64,000 nt of DNA from an uncultured Azospirillum sp. (GCA_900539605.1 UQCS01000005.1:16190-80189), one strand, 5' to 3'; positions 25,782 to 35,141 are shown, counted from the first letter of the stretch. Notes: generated from the letters alone by a model not told the origin. Made by a program: numbers and translations.

Positions 25782-26138
25782 TTACGGTTGTTTCGGTGAA
25801 TTGTCATCATCGGATGGGGAAATCATAATTCCGTCGATAATCCAATACACGAAAGCGTTCAACAATACCAGAACGACGACAGTGGCGGTAAAAGACATCA
25901 TGCCCGCGTCTTCTTTAAGAAGCAGGGTGTCCATAATCAGCAATACCGATCCGGTAAAAATATAATACCATCTGCAGCGCTCACGTTCATTGTGTGACCA
26001 TGCCAAATAGGAGATGACGGCAACAATCAGCAAACCAACCATAAGTTTGGTGACGTCACAGTCGCGAAAATACCCCATAAAATCAGTCAAAATTACCGAA
26101 CTGACGCAGTTTGCAATCAGCAAAGAAATGGTTTTCAT
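25782..26138 (-). CDS. Orphan small membrane protein
   Basis: This 118-aa protein has four hydrophobic stretches (about residues 3-17, 30-47, 58-73 and 80-103) and a short acidic, cytosol-like tail (SPSDDDNSPKQP). I do not recognise a family. The segment between helices 2 and 3 holds a charged patch, SHNERERCRW. It is a single-gene unit with a TTGACT-17-TACGAT promoter (26178-26206) and its own terminator (25719-25754). It is divergent from recO. The leader has no Shine-Dalgarno sequence and includes AATTAATTAAATTATT. Confidence 0.75.
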   Translation of the reverse strand: MKTISLLIANCVSSVILTDFMGYFRDCDVTKLMVGLLIVAVISYLAWSHNERERCRWYYIFTGSVLLIMDTLLLKEDAGMMSFTATVVVLVLLNAFVYWIIDGIMISPSDDDNSPKQP

Positions 26139-26177
26139 ATCATGAATAATTTAATTAATTGTTTTTTGAGAGGCTTT

Positions 26178-26206
26178 ATCGTACGGTTTTTATTGCAATA
26201 AGTCAA
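26178..26206 (-). promoter_or_regulatory. Promoter for the 118-aa membrane protein gene
   Basis: Minus strand: TTGACT (26206-26201), 17-base spacer, TACGAT (26183-26178), followed by an AT-rich leader of about 35 bases to the ATG. Confidence 0.55.
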
Positions 26207-26251
26207 GACTGTCGTTAATATAAATTCGATTTAATTTTAACGGATAAAAAA

Positions 26252-26968
26252 ATGCAGTTCAATGACGAAGGGTATATTGTCGCCGTCCGCCGCTATGGAG
26301 AAAATTCTTTGATTGTCAATGTGATCAGCAAAGAACACGGTCTGATCAGCGGCTTTATCAAGGGCGGCAGCAGCAAAAAAAATGCCGGGGTTTATCAAAT
26401 CGGCAATCAGATAAGCTTTGAAGCTTATGCCCGGATTGAGGAAAATATGCTGACACTTAAAACAGAGTTACTGGCACCTGTTGCAGTCAATTTTATGTCA
26501 TCTTCCGCCAAACTGGCAGCTCTGTCTTCTTTGTGTGCGCTTTGCCTGAGCTGTTTACCGGAAAAAGAAAATTTAGAGCGTTTTTATTATTATATCGATA
26601 GTTTTTTCCAGTTAATAAATCAAGAAAACTGGATAACTCATTATTGTTTCTTCGAATTTTATCTTTTAGAGTATTTGGGTATCGGGTTGGATCTTTCCAA
26701 ATGTGCCGCAACCGGAAGTCGCGAAAATCTGGCCTACGTCTCTCCGAAAAGCGGGCGGGCAGTCTGCCGGGAGTCGGGAGAAATCTATGCTTCGCGCCTG
26801 TATGCCTACCCGCATTTCATTGTGGATAAAAATTATTTTCCGACCCCGCGCGAGATGGCGGATTTGTTGAAAATGACGGCTTTTTTTCTTTCCAAAAACT
26901 TTTTTCAAACACACGGCTTGAAATTCCCGAAAAACCGTGCTAATTTGCTGGAAAACTTAGATCTATAA
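26252..26968 (+). CDS. recO: DNA repair protein RecO
   Basis: This 238-aa protein mediates RecA loading in the RecFOR pathway by binding single-stranded DNA and annealing strands. The N-terminal OB-fold region is typical (EGYIVAVRRYGENSLIVNVISKEHGLISGFIKG), followed by the helical domain. The zinc-binding Cys cluster found in some RecO proteins is not apparent. It lies 8 bases before parC, the same order as in other alphaproteobacteria. Confidence 0.92.
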   Translation: MQFNDEGYIVAVRRYGENSLIVNVISKEHGLISGFIKGGSSKKNAGVYQIGNQISFEAYARIEENMLTLKTELLAPVAVNFMSSSAKLAALSSLCALCLSCLPEKENLERFYYYIDSFFQLINQENWITHYCFFEFYLLEYLGIGLDLSKCAATGSRENLAYVSPKSGRAVCRESGEIYASRLYAYPHFIVDKNYFPTPREMADLLKMTAFFLSKNFFQTHGLKFPKNRANLLENLDL

Positions 26969-26976
26969 GAGAAAAA

Positions 26977-29208
26977 ATGCAGGAAATCGAAGAAAAAATT
27001 AAAGATGTCCAACTGGCCGAAGAATTGAGCAAAAGATATCTTTCTTATGCCATGTCCACAATTGTTTCCCGGTCGCTTCCGGATGTTCGCGACGGCTTAA
27101 AACCGGTACACCGCCGGCTTTTGTATGCCATGCGGCAATTGCACCTCGACCCGAAGTCGGGTTTCAAAAAATGTGCCCGTGTCGTCGGCGATGTAATCGG
27201 TAAATATCACCCTCACGGTGACAGTGCTGTTTACGGCGCAATGGTACGCCTGGCACAAGACTTTTCAGTCCGTTATCCGCTGGTGGACGGGCAGGGCAAT
27301 TTTGGCAATATCGATGGTGACGGCGCAGCGGCAATGCGTTATACCGAGGCTCGGTTGACTGAATTTGCCATTGCGATGATGGAAGGTCTTAATGATAATG
27401 CCGTCGATTTCATGGAGACTTATGATGGTGAGGAAAGCGAACCGGTCGTTATGCCTTCTATGGTTCCGAATTTGCTGTGTAACGGATCGGCCGGCATTGC
27501 CGTCGGAATGGCTACCAATATCCCGCCGCACAATCTGAGCGAAGTCAGTGATGCCCTGTTATATCTGATTGATAATCCCGATTGTGAGATTGAACCCCTG
27601 GTAAAAAGAATTAAAGGTCCCGATTTTCCGACCGGTGGTTTTATCATTGATAAATTTGAGAGTATTTTGGACACTTATCGTCAGGGGAAGGGTGTATTTC
27701 GTATCCGTGCCAAATGGGAAAAAGAAGATCTCGGTCATGGCCAGTATCAGATTGTTATTACCGAAATTCCTTATATGGTGCAAAAAGCCAAACTGATTGA
27801 AAAGATTGCCGCTTTATTGCTGGAACGCAAGGTTCCGTTGCTAAATGACGTCCGGGATGAGTCCACCCATGATATCCGAATTGTGCTGGAGCCCAAAAGT
27901 CGTCTCGTTGACGCCAACTTGCTGATGGAACATCTGTTTAAACAAACTGAGTTGGAAAGCCGCTTTAACCTTAATATGAACGTTCTTGATTCTGACGGGG
28001 TTCCGCGGGTAATGTCCATCAAGGAAGTTTTGCGCGAGTTCTTAAATCATCGTCATATTGTCTTGATTCGTCGCGTTAATTACCGGCTTGAAAAAATAAA
28101 CTACCGGTTGGAAATTTTGAGCGGTTATCTGGTCGCTTATCTTAATTTGGATCGCATTATTCAAATTATCCGCGAAGAAGACGAACCTAAAGCGGTTATG
28201 ATGAAAGAGTTTGCTTTGACAGACAATCAATCGGAAGCTATTTTGAACATGAAACTCCGTTCTCTGCGCAAGCTGGAGGAAAGTCAAATTCGCGAAGAAT
28301 ACGATGATCTTTCGAATGAAAAGTCTGGATTGGAGGAACTACTCGGCAACGAAGATAAACGTTGGCAGGCGATTGCTGGCGAAATCAGGCAAATGAAGGA
28401 AAAATTTGGCAAGAAAACGGCTCTGGGGCGTCGTCGTACCGAGTTCTCCGAAGTTTCCGAAGAAATAGAAGTTCCGCTTGAGGTCCTGATTGAAAAAGAG
28501 CCGATTACAGTTATTCTGTCACAAAAAGGCTGGATACGCAGTCTTAAAGGGTATGCCAACCTGAATGATGAATTTAAATTCAAAGATGACGATGCCTTGC
28601 AGTTTGCCATCCATGCCCAAACCACCGACAAAATCGTGATTATGGACAGTTCCGGTAAGTTCTTTAATATTGCGGCCAACGAAATTCCGAGCGGTCGCGG
28701 GTTCGGACAACCGTTGCGCCTGATGATTGATATCGCCAACAATGACGAAGTGGTGTCTATGTTTGTTTTTGAGCCTAAAGTTTCCTATCTGATTGCCTCC
28801 AAACGCGGATACGGTTTTGTTGTTGACGAAAATCATTTGATCGCTCAAACCCGCAACGGACGGAAGATTATGAATGTTTCCGATGGTGATGCAACGATGT
28901 TCTGTCTGAAAGTTGATGGTGATATGGTTGCCGTTGTCGGTGACAATCGCAAGCTGTTGGTATTCAAAGCCGAAGAAATTCCGACCATGGCGCGCGGGCG
29001 GGGCGTTTGTCTGCAAAAATATAAAGACGGCGGCTTGTCGGATATCCAATTCTTTAACGAAGCAAATGGTTTCAGCTTCAATCGTTCTGGCGGTGTCAGC
29101 ACTGAAAAAGAATTGCTCACTTGGCTGGGACACCGGGCACAAATCGGTAAGTTGGTTCCGTTCGGTTTTCCAAAAAACAATAAATTTTTCAACCAAAACA
29201 ATACTTAG
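26977..29208 (+). CDS. parC: DNA topoisomerase IV subunit A
   Basis: This 743-aa subunit cuts and rejoins DNA to separate daughter chromosomes. The catalytic Tyr is Y122 in AMRYTEARL. The quinolone-determining loop reads GKYHPHGDSAVYGAMV: the key Ser (S83) is present, but the usual acidic residue four positions later is Gly (G87). The C-terminal part (about 500-740) is the degenerate, shorter beta-propeller of ParC, not the full GyrA propeller with its GyrA box, which supports ParC over GyrA. It follows recO by 8 bases. Confidence 0.93.
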   Translation: MQEIEEKIKDVQLAEELSKRYLSYAMSTIVSRSLPDVRDGLKPVHRRLLYAMRQLHLDPKSGFKKCARVVGDVIGKYHPHGDSAVYGAMVRLAQDFSVRYPLVDGQGNFGNIDGDGAAAMRYTEARLTEFAIAMMEGLNDNAVDFMETYDGEESEPVVMPSMVPNLLCNGSAGIAVGMATNIPPHNLSEVSDALLYLIDNPDCEIEPLVKRIKGPDFPTGGFIIDKFESILDTYRQGKGVFRIRAKWEKEDLGHGQYQIVITEIPYMVQKAKLIEKIAALLLERKVPLLNDVRDESTHDIRIVLEPKSRLVDANLLMEHLFKQTELESRFNLNMNVLDSDGVPRVMSIKEVLREFLNHRHIVLIRRVNYRLEKINYRLEILSGYLVAYLNLDRIIQIIREEDEPKAVMMKEFALTDNQSEAILNMKLRSLRKLEESQIREEYDDLSNEKSGLEELLGNEDKRWQAIAGEIRQMKEKFGKKTALGRRRTEFSEVSEEIEVPLEVLIEKEPITVILSQKGWIRSLKGYANLNDEFKFKDDDALQFAIHAQTTDKIVIMDSSGKFFNIAANEIPSGRGFGQPLRLMIDIANNDEVVSMFVFEPKVSYLIASKRGYGFVVDENHLIAQTRNGRKIMNVSDGDATMFCLKVDGDMVAVVGDNRKLLVFKAEEIPTMARGRGVCLQKYKDGGLSDIQFFNEANGFSFNRSGGVSTEKELLTWLGHRAQIGKLVPFGFPKNNKFFNQNNT

Positions 29209-29240
29209 AAGACACTATAAAAGGTAAAGGGTTAAAAGAT

Positions 29241-29432
29241 GCCCCGCGAAAGCAGGGTTGTCTTGATGCTTTACAGACAACCCCCATTTTAATGGGGGTG
29301 AATGCTAAAATAGCGTTAGACACCGCTCCACGCCAGCGATTGTGGTCAAACCGCCAGGTTTGTAGCTGCTATAATCCCCCAGTTTACGGGGGATATCTAT
29401 TGTATCCTGACCCCGCTGCACCTGGGGCCTTT
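29241..29432 (+). ncRNA. Candidate structured RNA or IS200/IS605-like end
   Basis: Seven stem-loops can be drawn within 190 bases: CCCCGC-GAAA-GCAGGG with a GNRA loop, TGTCT/AGACA, CCCCCATT/AATGGGGG (29281-29298), GCGT/ACGC, AAACC/GGTTT, ATCCCCC/GGGGGAT (29374-29394) and CCCC/GGGG ending in CCTTTTAG. Two C5/G5 hairpins near each end recall the subterminal palindromes of IS200/IS605 elements and their TnpB guide RNAs. It does not match tmRNA, RNase P RNA, 4.5S or 6S RNA motifs that I know. The strand is uncertain. Confidence 0.35.
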
Positions 29433-29724
29433 TAGCCTCTGGCTTGCATGCAAAAGAATTTTATCAAATGAATATGCACACAATATCCACATCCGTTGAA
29501 ATTATAAAGATTATGTTGTCATTGGGCCGAGACGTTGTTTGAGTGGGTGTTGCGAAAGAAAAGACAATTTAGAGAAGGGTATTGTATTGTCATAATACCC
29601 TTGAGATGCCTTCAGTCTTCTGGAACATTTACGGGGCTTGACCTTCAGCAGCAAAACAGAGACGTTCTGTTTTATTTTTATGATGGGCTGCAACATTCAG
29701 ATGTTTAGAGCATAAAGAAACGGC

Positions 29725-29937
29725 TCATCCAAAGATTCTCTTGATAAACTTATTAATATGAGCTGTATGAGTTGGGTACTTGATAATCTTTCCGAGTTGG
29801 CAATCACATTTTTGTAGACGGGTGTCCGGATGTAATACAAAGCAGAGATGTTCTAAGGTGTACGAAAGAGCCTTGTTTTTTTCCGGGCTTTTGGCGCCCC
29901 AAATATCTAAGTGTAATTGTTCTATAAAATTATGCAG
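29725..29937 (-). other. Open frame without a start codon, possible gene relic
   Basis: On the minus strand this segment has 70 codons without a stop and no ATG, GTG or TTG in frame. It reads protein-like, for example LHLDIWGAKSPEKNKALSYT. A frame this long can arise by chance in so many bases, so this is only a hint of a gene remnant. Confidence 0.2.
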
Positions 29938-30384
29938 TTAGAGGCGTTTCTAACTGTCTGGACGTCATACCAGACAAAATATAACAAAAAAGCACAAAAC
30001 TACAATACGTTACTGTGATGGGTTAAAGCTAAAAAACACTAACTGTATAATTACACATTTGTCGCATAATCAATATTATGTATAGTAATGAGCATAAGAA
30101 AGCATAAGGTTAATCGTATTTAATGCATTGAAATCAAGTCATTTTATTAGTTTAAATGTTATTATTTCGCCCCGGACAAACATGGAACGCAATGAGCAAG
30201 TTATTTTGCTTTAAGTCTGCACCAGCAGTTGATAAAAGATTGGTCGATTTTTTCAGGCGTTTGCTTTATATTTTAATTAACAATAGCTTCGTTGATTGTT
30301 AGCTCCGATTGTGATCGTCGATTTGTTTTCAACGCCACCGCGTTCGGAATTATTTTTTATCTCACAATTCCGATTTATTCACGC

Positions 30385-31971
30385 CTATAAGGCAGCAGCG
30401 ATCAATTTCTTGGTATAATCTTGCTGAGGATGTTCAAATATATCTTCACAACTGCCAATTTCGACCGCCTGGCCGTCTTTCATTACCAGAATCTGATCGG
30501 ACATTGCGCGAACCGCATTCATGTCATGAGATATAAAGATATAACTCAAATTCCGTTTTTCTTGGATTTCTTGTAGCAATTTTATGATTTGTGCCTGGAT
30601 TGTAACGTCAAGCGCGGACGTTGGCTCATCCAAGATCAACAATTGCGGTTTCAGAATCAAGGCACGTGCAATTGCAATTCTTTGTCGTTGACCGCCGGAG
30701 AATTCATGCGGATACTTAACCAAATCGCTTTCGGACAATCCGGTCTCTTCAAGAGTTTCAATCACCATTTTCCGTCTTTCGACTTTACTTATTTCGGGAT
30801 AATGAACCGAAACGCCTTCTCCGACAATCTCTTCAATGTTCATCCGCGGGTTGAGAGAATTGTACGGATCTTGAAAAACCACCTGAATATCCTTACATAG
30901 CTTTTGACGCTCTTTAGATGTAAGTGATTGTATTTCAATATTTTTGAATAATATCTTCCCCTGGTACCTGTTCAATCCGGCAATGGCGGAACCAAGGGTT
31001 GTTTTCCCCGAGCCGGACTCTCCGACGATCCCCAGGGTTGTTCCTTTGGCCAGAGAAAAAGAAACATTATCAACTGCATTGAGTTGTTCCAGTACCCTTC
31101 CCCACAAGTTCTTCTTCAAGGGAAAAGTTACTTTGATTTTTTCGGCTTGCAGCAGAATATCATTACTTTTTTTATTGTTTTTCTGCAGCATATGGGCATT
31201 AATCAAATCTTTGGTATAAGAATGACGCGGATGTTCAAAAACCTGTTTTATCAAACCCTGTTCAATGATCTTCCCATTTTTCATCACCATGACACGATCG
31301 GCGATTTTACGGATCACAGTCAGGTCGTGACTGATGAAAATGATAGCCATATTCAGCTTTTCTTTGAGTTCAATCAACAAATTAATAATTTGTTCCTGAA
31401 CTGTTACATCAAGTGCGGTTGTCGGTTCATCGGCAATCAGAATATCCGGTTTATTGGCAATAGCCATTGCAATCATCACTCGCTGTCTTTGACCGCCGGA
31501 AAGTTCAAAAGGATAAGATTTCATCCGTTTTTCGGCATTTTGAATTCCGGTTATTTTCAGTAATCGCAAAACTTCTTTTCGAGCTTGTTTGAAAGTAAGT
31601 TTTTGATGCAGCATCAGGCTTTCTGCAATTTGTTTTTCAATGCTATGCAACGGATTGAGAGAAGACATCGGTTCCTGAAAAATATAGGCAATCCGGTTGC
31701 CGCGAATTTGCCGGAACCTCTTGTCGTCTAAACCGATCAATTCCGTCCCTTCAAATTTTATTGAAGAAGCTTCTTCATGAAACGCTTTCGGATAAGGCAA
31801 CAGCCCGAGCACAGCCAACGAGGTCACAGATTTCCCCGAACCGGACTCTCCGACAATTCCCAAGACTTCTCCGGCTTGCAGCTCAAAAGAGACATCATCC
31901 GTCGCTGTTTTGGAAAGATTACCGTCTTGAGCAAATTTTACGGTCAGATTTTTGACTTCCAGTATGCTCAT
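30385..31971 (-). CDS. yejF: YejF-type ABC transporter, fused double ATPase
   Basis: This 528-aa protein contains two complete ABC ATPases in tandem, as in YejF of the peptide/microcin C importer. The first has Walker A GESGSGKS (41-48), signature LSGGQRQR and Walker B IADEPTTALD; the second, from about residue 280, has GESGSGKT, FSGGQRQR and ILDEPTSALD. Each half is followed by the oligopeptide-transporter C-terminal segment (HPRHSYTKDLI and HPQQDYTKKLI). It overlaps yejE by 4 bases (ATGA-type coupling). The inner-membrane complex would import short peptides. Confidence 0.93.
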   Translation of the reverse strand: MSILEVKNLTVKFAQDGNLSKTATDDVSFELQAGEVLGIVGESGSGKSVTSLAVLGLLPYPKAFHEEASSIKFEGTELIGLDDKRFRQIRGNRIAYIFQEPMSSLNPLHSIEKQIAESLMLHQKLTFKQARKEVLRLLKITGIQNAEKRMKSYPFELSGGQRQRVMIAMAIANKPDILIADEPTTALDVTVQEQIINLLIELKEKLNMAIIFISHDLTVIRKIADRVMVMKNGKIIEQGLIKQVFEHPRHSYTKDLINAHMLQKNNKKSNDILLQAEKIKVTFPLKKNLWGRVLEQLNAVDNVSFSLAKGTTLGIVGESGSGKTTLGSAIAGLNRYQGKILFKNIEIQSLTSKERQKLCKDIQVVFQDPYNSLNPRMNIEEIVGEGVSVHYPEISKVERRKMVIETLEETGLSESDLVKYPHEFSGGQRQRIAIARALILKPQLLILDEPTSALDVTIQAQIIKLLQEIQEKRNLSYIFISHDMNAVRAMSDQILVMKDGQAVEIGSCEDIFEHPQQDYTKKLIAAAL

Positions 31972-33029
31972 CGACGGTTTTTCCTTGTATCCAAAGCGTC
32001 GCGAACCCCTTCACCAATAAAAATCAGCAATGTCAGTAAAAGCGACAAAACCACAAAAATAGAAATTCCGATCCACGGCGCCTGCAGATTATCTTTTCCT
32101 TGCCGAACCAGATCGCCCAGCGACGGATATTCGTGAGAAAGTCCCAAACCGAGAAAATCAAGTGCCGTTAAAGAAACGATGGCTTCCGATATCAGAAACG
32201 GAATAAATGTTACCGCGGCAACCAGAGCGTTTGGCAGAATATGACGCCAAATAATCTGCCAGTTACTGACCCCCAGTACCCGCGCCGCTTTTACAAATTC
32301 GAAATTGCGCGTCCGCATAAATTCGGCACGCACCATGCCGGTCAAAGAAGTCCAGGAAAAGAAAAGCAATATCAACAGCAAAGTTCCGAAACTGGGAAGA
32401 AAAATGCTGGAAACAATAATTAAAATGAACAGTTGCGGCAAAGAGTCCCAGATCTCTATGAAACGTTGCATAAAAATATCCAACTTGCCGCCGAAATATC
32501 CCTGGATCGCACCGACGGTTATTCCGATTGCCGAAGATATCAGCGTCAGCACAAAAGCAAAAAACAATGACAGCCGCAGCCCATATAAGATACGCGCAAA
32601 AATATCACGCCCCTCGTCATCTGTTCCCAGCCAGTGGCGCCGTGAAGGTGCAGCCGGAGTTGGCTGATTCATCTCCATATCCACCGTATTAAAAGAAAAC
32701 GGTACCGGCGGCATCAGCATCCAGCCGTGTTGTTCGATATTACGACGCAGATAAGGATCGGCGAAATCGGCCAGCGTGGGAAAATCGCCCCCGAAATCGA
32801 TATCCCGATAGTTTTGTACTAACGGAAAATACCACTGATCCCGATACTTGACAATCAACGGGCGGTCATTGGCCAAAAGTTCCGCCAACAAGCTCAGCAA
32901 GACGATGACGGCCAGCAAAACAAGTGACCACCAAGCACGGCGGTTTTGCTTAAAAATCCGCCATTTTCTGATTGTCAATGGTGACAACGCGCTGTTTGTT
33001 CCCCTATTCTGCAGCAACAGATCCCTCAC
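31968..33029 (-). CDS. yejE: YejE-type ABC transporter permease
   Basis: This 353-aa inner-membrane permease has an N-terminal helix (about residues 34-51), a periplasmic insert typical of YejE (YRDQWYFPLVQNYRDIDFGGDF) and five further helices, with the EAA-type loop near RAARVLGVSNWQIIWRHILPNA. The GTG start at 33029 overlaps the preceding gene by 26 bases; a later TTG (about LSPLTIRKWR) would match the usual YejE N-terminus and is a real alternative. Neither the partner permease yejB nor a binding protein yejA is in this operon or elsewhere in the window. Confidence 0.9.
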   Translation of the reverse strand: MRDLLLQNRGTNSALSPLTIRKWRIFKQNRRAWWSLVLLAVIVLLSLLAELLANDRPLIVKYRDQWYFPLVQNYRDIDFGGDFPTLADFADPYLRRNIEQHGWMLMPPVPFSFNTVDMEMNQPTPAAPSRRHWLGTDDEGRDIFARILYGLRLSLFFAFVLTLISSAIGITVGAIQGYFGGKLDIFMQRFIEIWDSLPQLFILIIVSSIFLPSFGTLLLILLFFSWTSLTGMVRAEFMRTRNFEFVKAARVLGVSNWQIIWRHILPNALVAAVTFIPFLISEAIVSLTALDFLGLGLSHEYPSLGDLVRQGKDNLQAPWIGISIFVVLSLLLTLLIFIGEGVRDALDTRKNRR

Positions 33030-35088
33030 TTGCTGCGCCGGACAAAGACTCTACTTTTGCTTCGGCGCCGACCTTAATTTCTCCGCTCATAATCTTTTGT
33101 GAGCCGATGTTTTTTTCTTCCAACGGCATCAGCGGCGACGTCGGGACGGCTTGCGGCTGTCCGATACCTTTATTATTTCGGTTACCGGACGCCTGTAATG
33201 GCGATTTTACCGGCGTGCGATAATTGATTCGGTTCCATTCTTTAAACCATCGATTAAATTCTTGCAAAGACTTTTGAGCGCTGTCATTGGTGTACTTAAC
33301 TGTATCGACGGCGGCTTTTACTGCTTTTTTGGTGGTTTTGGAAAGTTTGGTCCGTCCAAACTCGCTGCATTTGGGACCGTTTTCAAATAAGTTGTTCAAA
33401 ATTTCCTCAATCGGACAAATTGAACGGTTAATGACCAGTTGTTTGTTGCCGGGTGTCTTGACCGCCAAGGCAACCAGTTGCCCGTTGCGAAAACGTTCGG
33501 ACAAATCCTGATTGGGAGTTCCGATCAAATCGTCCATTCCCGCCAGTCCTTCGATAACAACCGTCGTGTCGGCCGCGTCCGGAAGCTTGCGAATTGCCTG
33601 CATAACTTTTTCCAACTGACCGAACAGGCACATTGTTTGTCTCAAATAGGCATTGCGTTTTTCCATCAGGTTGCGGCTGTCCACCCAGGGGTGGTTCAGT
33701 TTGGGCAACCATTCCGCGGTAGGTTTCAGCCGGCACATATCATCATAAATATACATGTCGGACGGCAGGTCGAGATACAAGAAATAAGCATTGTTTCCTT
33801 TATCTTCCGCCAGATCGTCCAGCATCATGTCGATGCTTTTGAAAGAATTGACCACATACAGCTTGTTATAACTAAAACCGATCATCGGCGTTTTAGAAGG
33901 ATTGTAAAAAGGTTTCAGATAACCGTAAAGTTTTTCCATCATTGCTTCATTTTTGAACCAACCGGTACTCTCAAGCCATTGAACCAACAGAATTTGAATC
34001 TTGTCGCCGGCGGTCATCGGCACTCCATCAAGATTCAACGGCGTGTTAACTTTGGTCACGCAACGGTCAACCGCAACCTGATTGTCTTTTTTGCAAAGGT
34101 TGACGCCGTGCGACTGATAAGCGCTGATTTTATAACCTTTTTGTTTTAATTTGTCATAAACGGTGTTGTTCTGCAGATAAGCTTCAAAATTTTCGCGGTT
34201 TTTAAACTGCCAATAACCGTTTTTCAGTACCTGATTTTGTAAAAAGTCAATTTCTTCGCCGTTGCCGTAATTCAAATTGCGGGCAGCATTGATAAACTGG
34301 TTATTGTTGGTGACATAGGCGTTCGGGTACAGTCGAAAACCGTTTTTGGCATAAAATCCGAGCATGATTTTCAACAATTGATCCCGGTAAATCAGAGCGG
34401 CATCGGTGTTCTTTAAACTGCTTACATAGTTATATGACGGCAGGTTGGCAACCATAATCGTTACTGTTTTTTTCGACGGAACTTGTTCTTCAGCCACAGC
34501 CGGCACGGATATCATATCCGGATTGACGGTAAATTCGCTTCTATCCTTATTTTGATTAATCAGTACGGCGCCGAAACAGAAAACCGCCGTCATAACCACC
34601 AGAGCTTTGATTCTTTTGGGTGTCAGTGCCAACAAGGCAAACATAATCACCGCAACAATCACCGCGGCAAAAGTTTCGGAACGTCCGCTGGACAGGTTCT
34701 CGGCGTTAAAGTTGGCAAATTGGTTAAACATTGCCAAGGTGAACAAGCCGGAAACCAGTGCCGTCAGCAAATAAAGGATAATGCTCAAAAAAGAAAGACA
34801 GAAAAACAGCAAGATCACGCCGGCGGCAATGGCTATCAGAATATAAAGAGCTTCCGGTCTCAGGCTGCTTGGTCCGCTGAAAATATTGATCGGCCCTGAA
34901 GACGCAAATAAAACAAAATCAATTCCCAAAAGAGAGATCGTGATCAGACAGCAGGCGGCAAAATTAAACAAATAGTTTAAAAAACCGCTGTTTTTACGTT
35001 TCTTCTTGACCGCTCTGCCCTGTGCAGCCGGCGGGGTTGCTTCGGTATGTTTATCCAATATAACGTCATCCATTAGCCTGTTCCTCAT
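33004..35088 (-). CDS. Large membrane protein with a sulfatase-like domain lacking metal ligands
   Basis: This 694-aa protein has a basic N-terminus, about five membrane helices (residues 35-62, 80-100, 103-125, 143-162, 166-182) and a large periplasmic domain (about 205-610), then a low-complexity tail. The domain has the outline of membrane-anchored sulfatase/phosphoethanolamine transferase proteins: a strand TVTIMVANLPSYNY, later KLKQKGYKISAYQSHGVNLC, then a Trp-Leu-Pro segment, and a final strand TTVVIEGLAGMDD where active enzymes have a Gly-Asp-His-Gly site. The metal-binding Asp-His pair and an obvious nucleophile Thr/Ser are absent. It starts the operon with yejE and yejF. The fold is my inference by pattern; I do not know its function. 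Confidence 0.7.
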   Translation of the reverse strand: MRNRLMDDVILDKHTEATPPAAQGRAVKKKRKNSGFLNYLFNFAACCLITISLLGIDFVLFASSGPINIFSGPSSLRPEALYILIAIAAGVILLFFCLSFLSIILYLLTALVSGLFTLAMFNQFANFNAENLSSGRSETFAAVIVAVIMFALLALTPKRIKALVVMTAVFCFGAVLINQNKDRSEFTVNPDMISVPAVAEEQVPSKKTVTIMVANLPSYNYVSSLKNTDAALIYRDQLLKIMLGFYAKNGFRLYPNAYVTNNNQFINAARNLNYGNGEEIDFLQNQVLKNGYWQFKNRENFEAYLQNNTVYDKLKQKGYKISAYQSHGVNLCKKDNQVAVDRCVTKVNTPLNLDGVPMTAGDKIQILLVQWLESTGWFKNEAMMEKLYGYLKPFYNPSKTPMIGFSYNKLYVVNSFKSIDMMLDDLAEDKGNNAYFLYLDLPSDMYIYDDMCRLKPTAEWLPKLNHPWVDSRNLMEKRNAYLRQTMCLFGQLEKVMQAIRKLPDAADTTVVIEGLAGMDDLIGTPNQDLSERFRNGQLVALAVKTPGNKQLVINRSICPIEEILNNLFENGPKCSEFGRTKLSKTTKKAVKAAVDTVKYTNDSAQKSLQEFNRWFKEWNRINYRTPVKSPLQASGNRNNKGIGQPQAVPTSPLMPLEEKNIGSQKIMSGEIKVGAEAKVESLSGAASEGSVAAE

Positions 35089-35141
35089 TTTGTGGTATCA
35101 AGTATTTAACATATAAGCATAATCAATTGAACATTTAAAGC

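Larger units (their letters stand above)
29209..30384. other. 1.2-kb region without an intact gene
   Basis: This AT-rich stretch between parC and yejF has no convincing gene. Its first 200 bases are densely structured (separate entry). Further on are a hairpin at 29576-29602 (AAGGGTATT/AATACCCTT) and two adjacent hairpins at 29935-29976 (CAGTTAGA/TCTAACTG, then TGTCTGG/CCAGACA). On the minus strand 29725-29937 stays open for 70 codons but has no start codon, and 29511-29696 is a 61-codon frame without family likeness. The whole could be a decayed mobile element; I cannot prove it. Confidence 0.5.

Noticed and set aside
29241..29432. tmRNA or RNase P RNA for the structured block
   Set aside because: No alanine-tRNA-like ends, no tag frame ending in Ala-Ala, and no conserved RNase P core motif was found.
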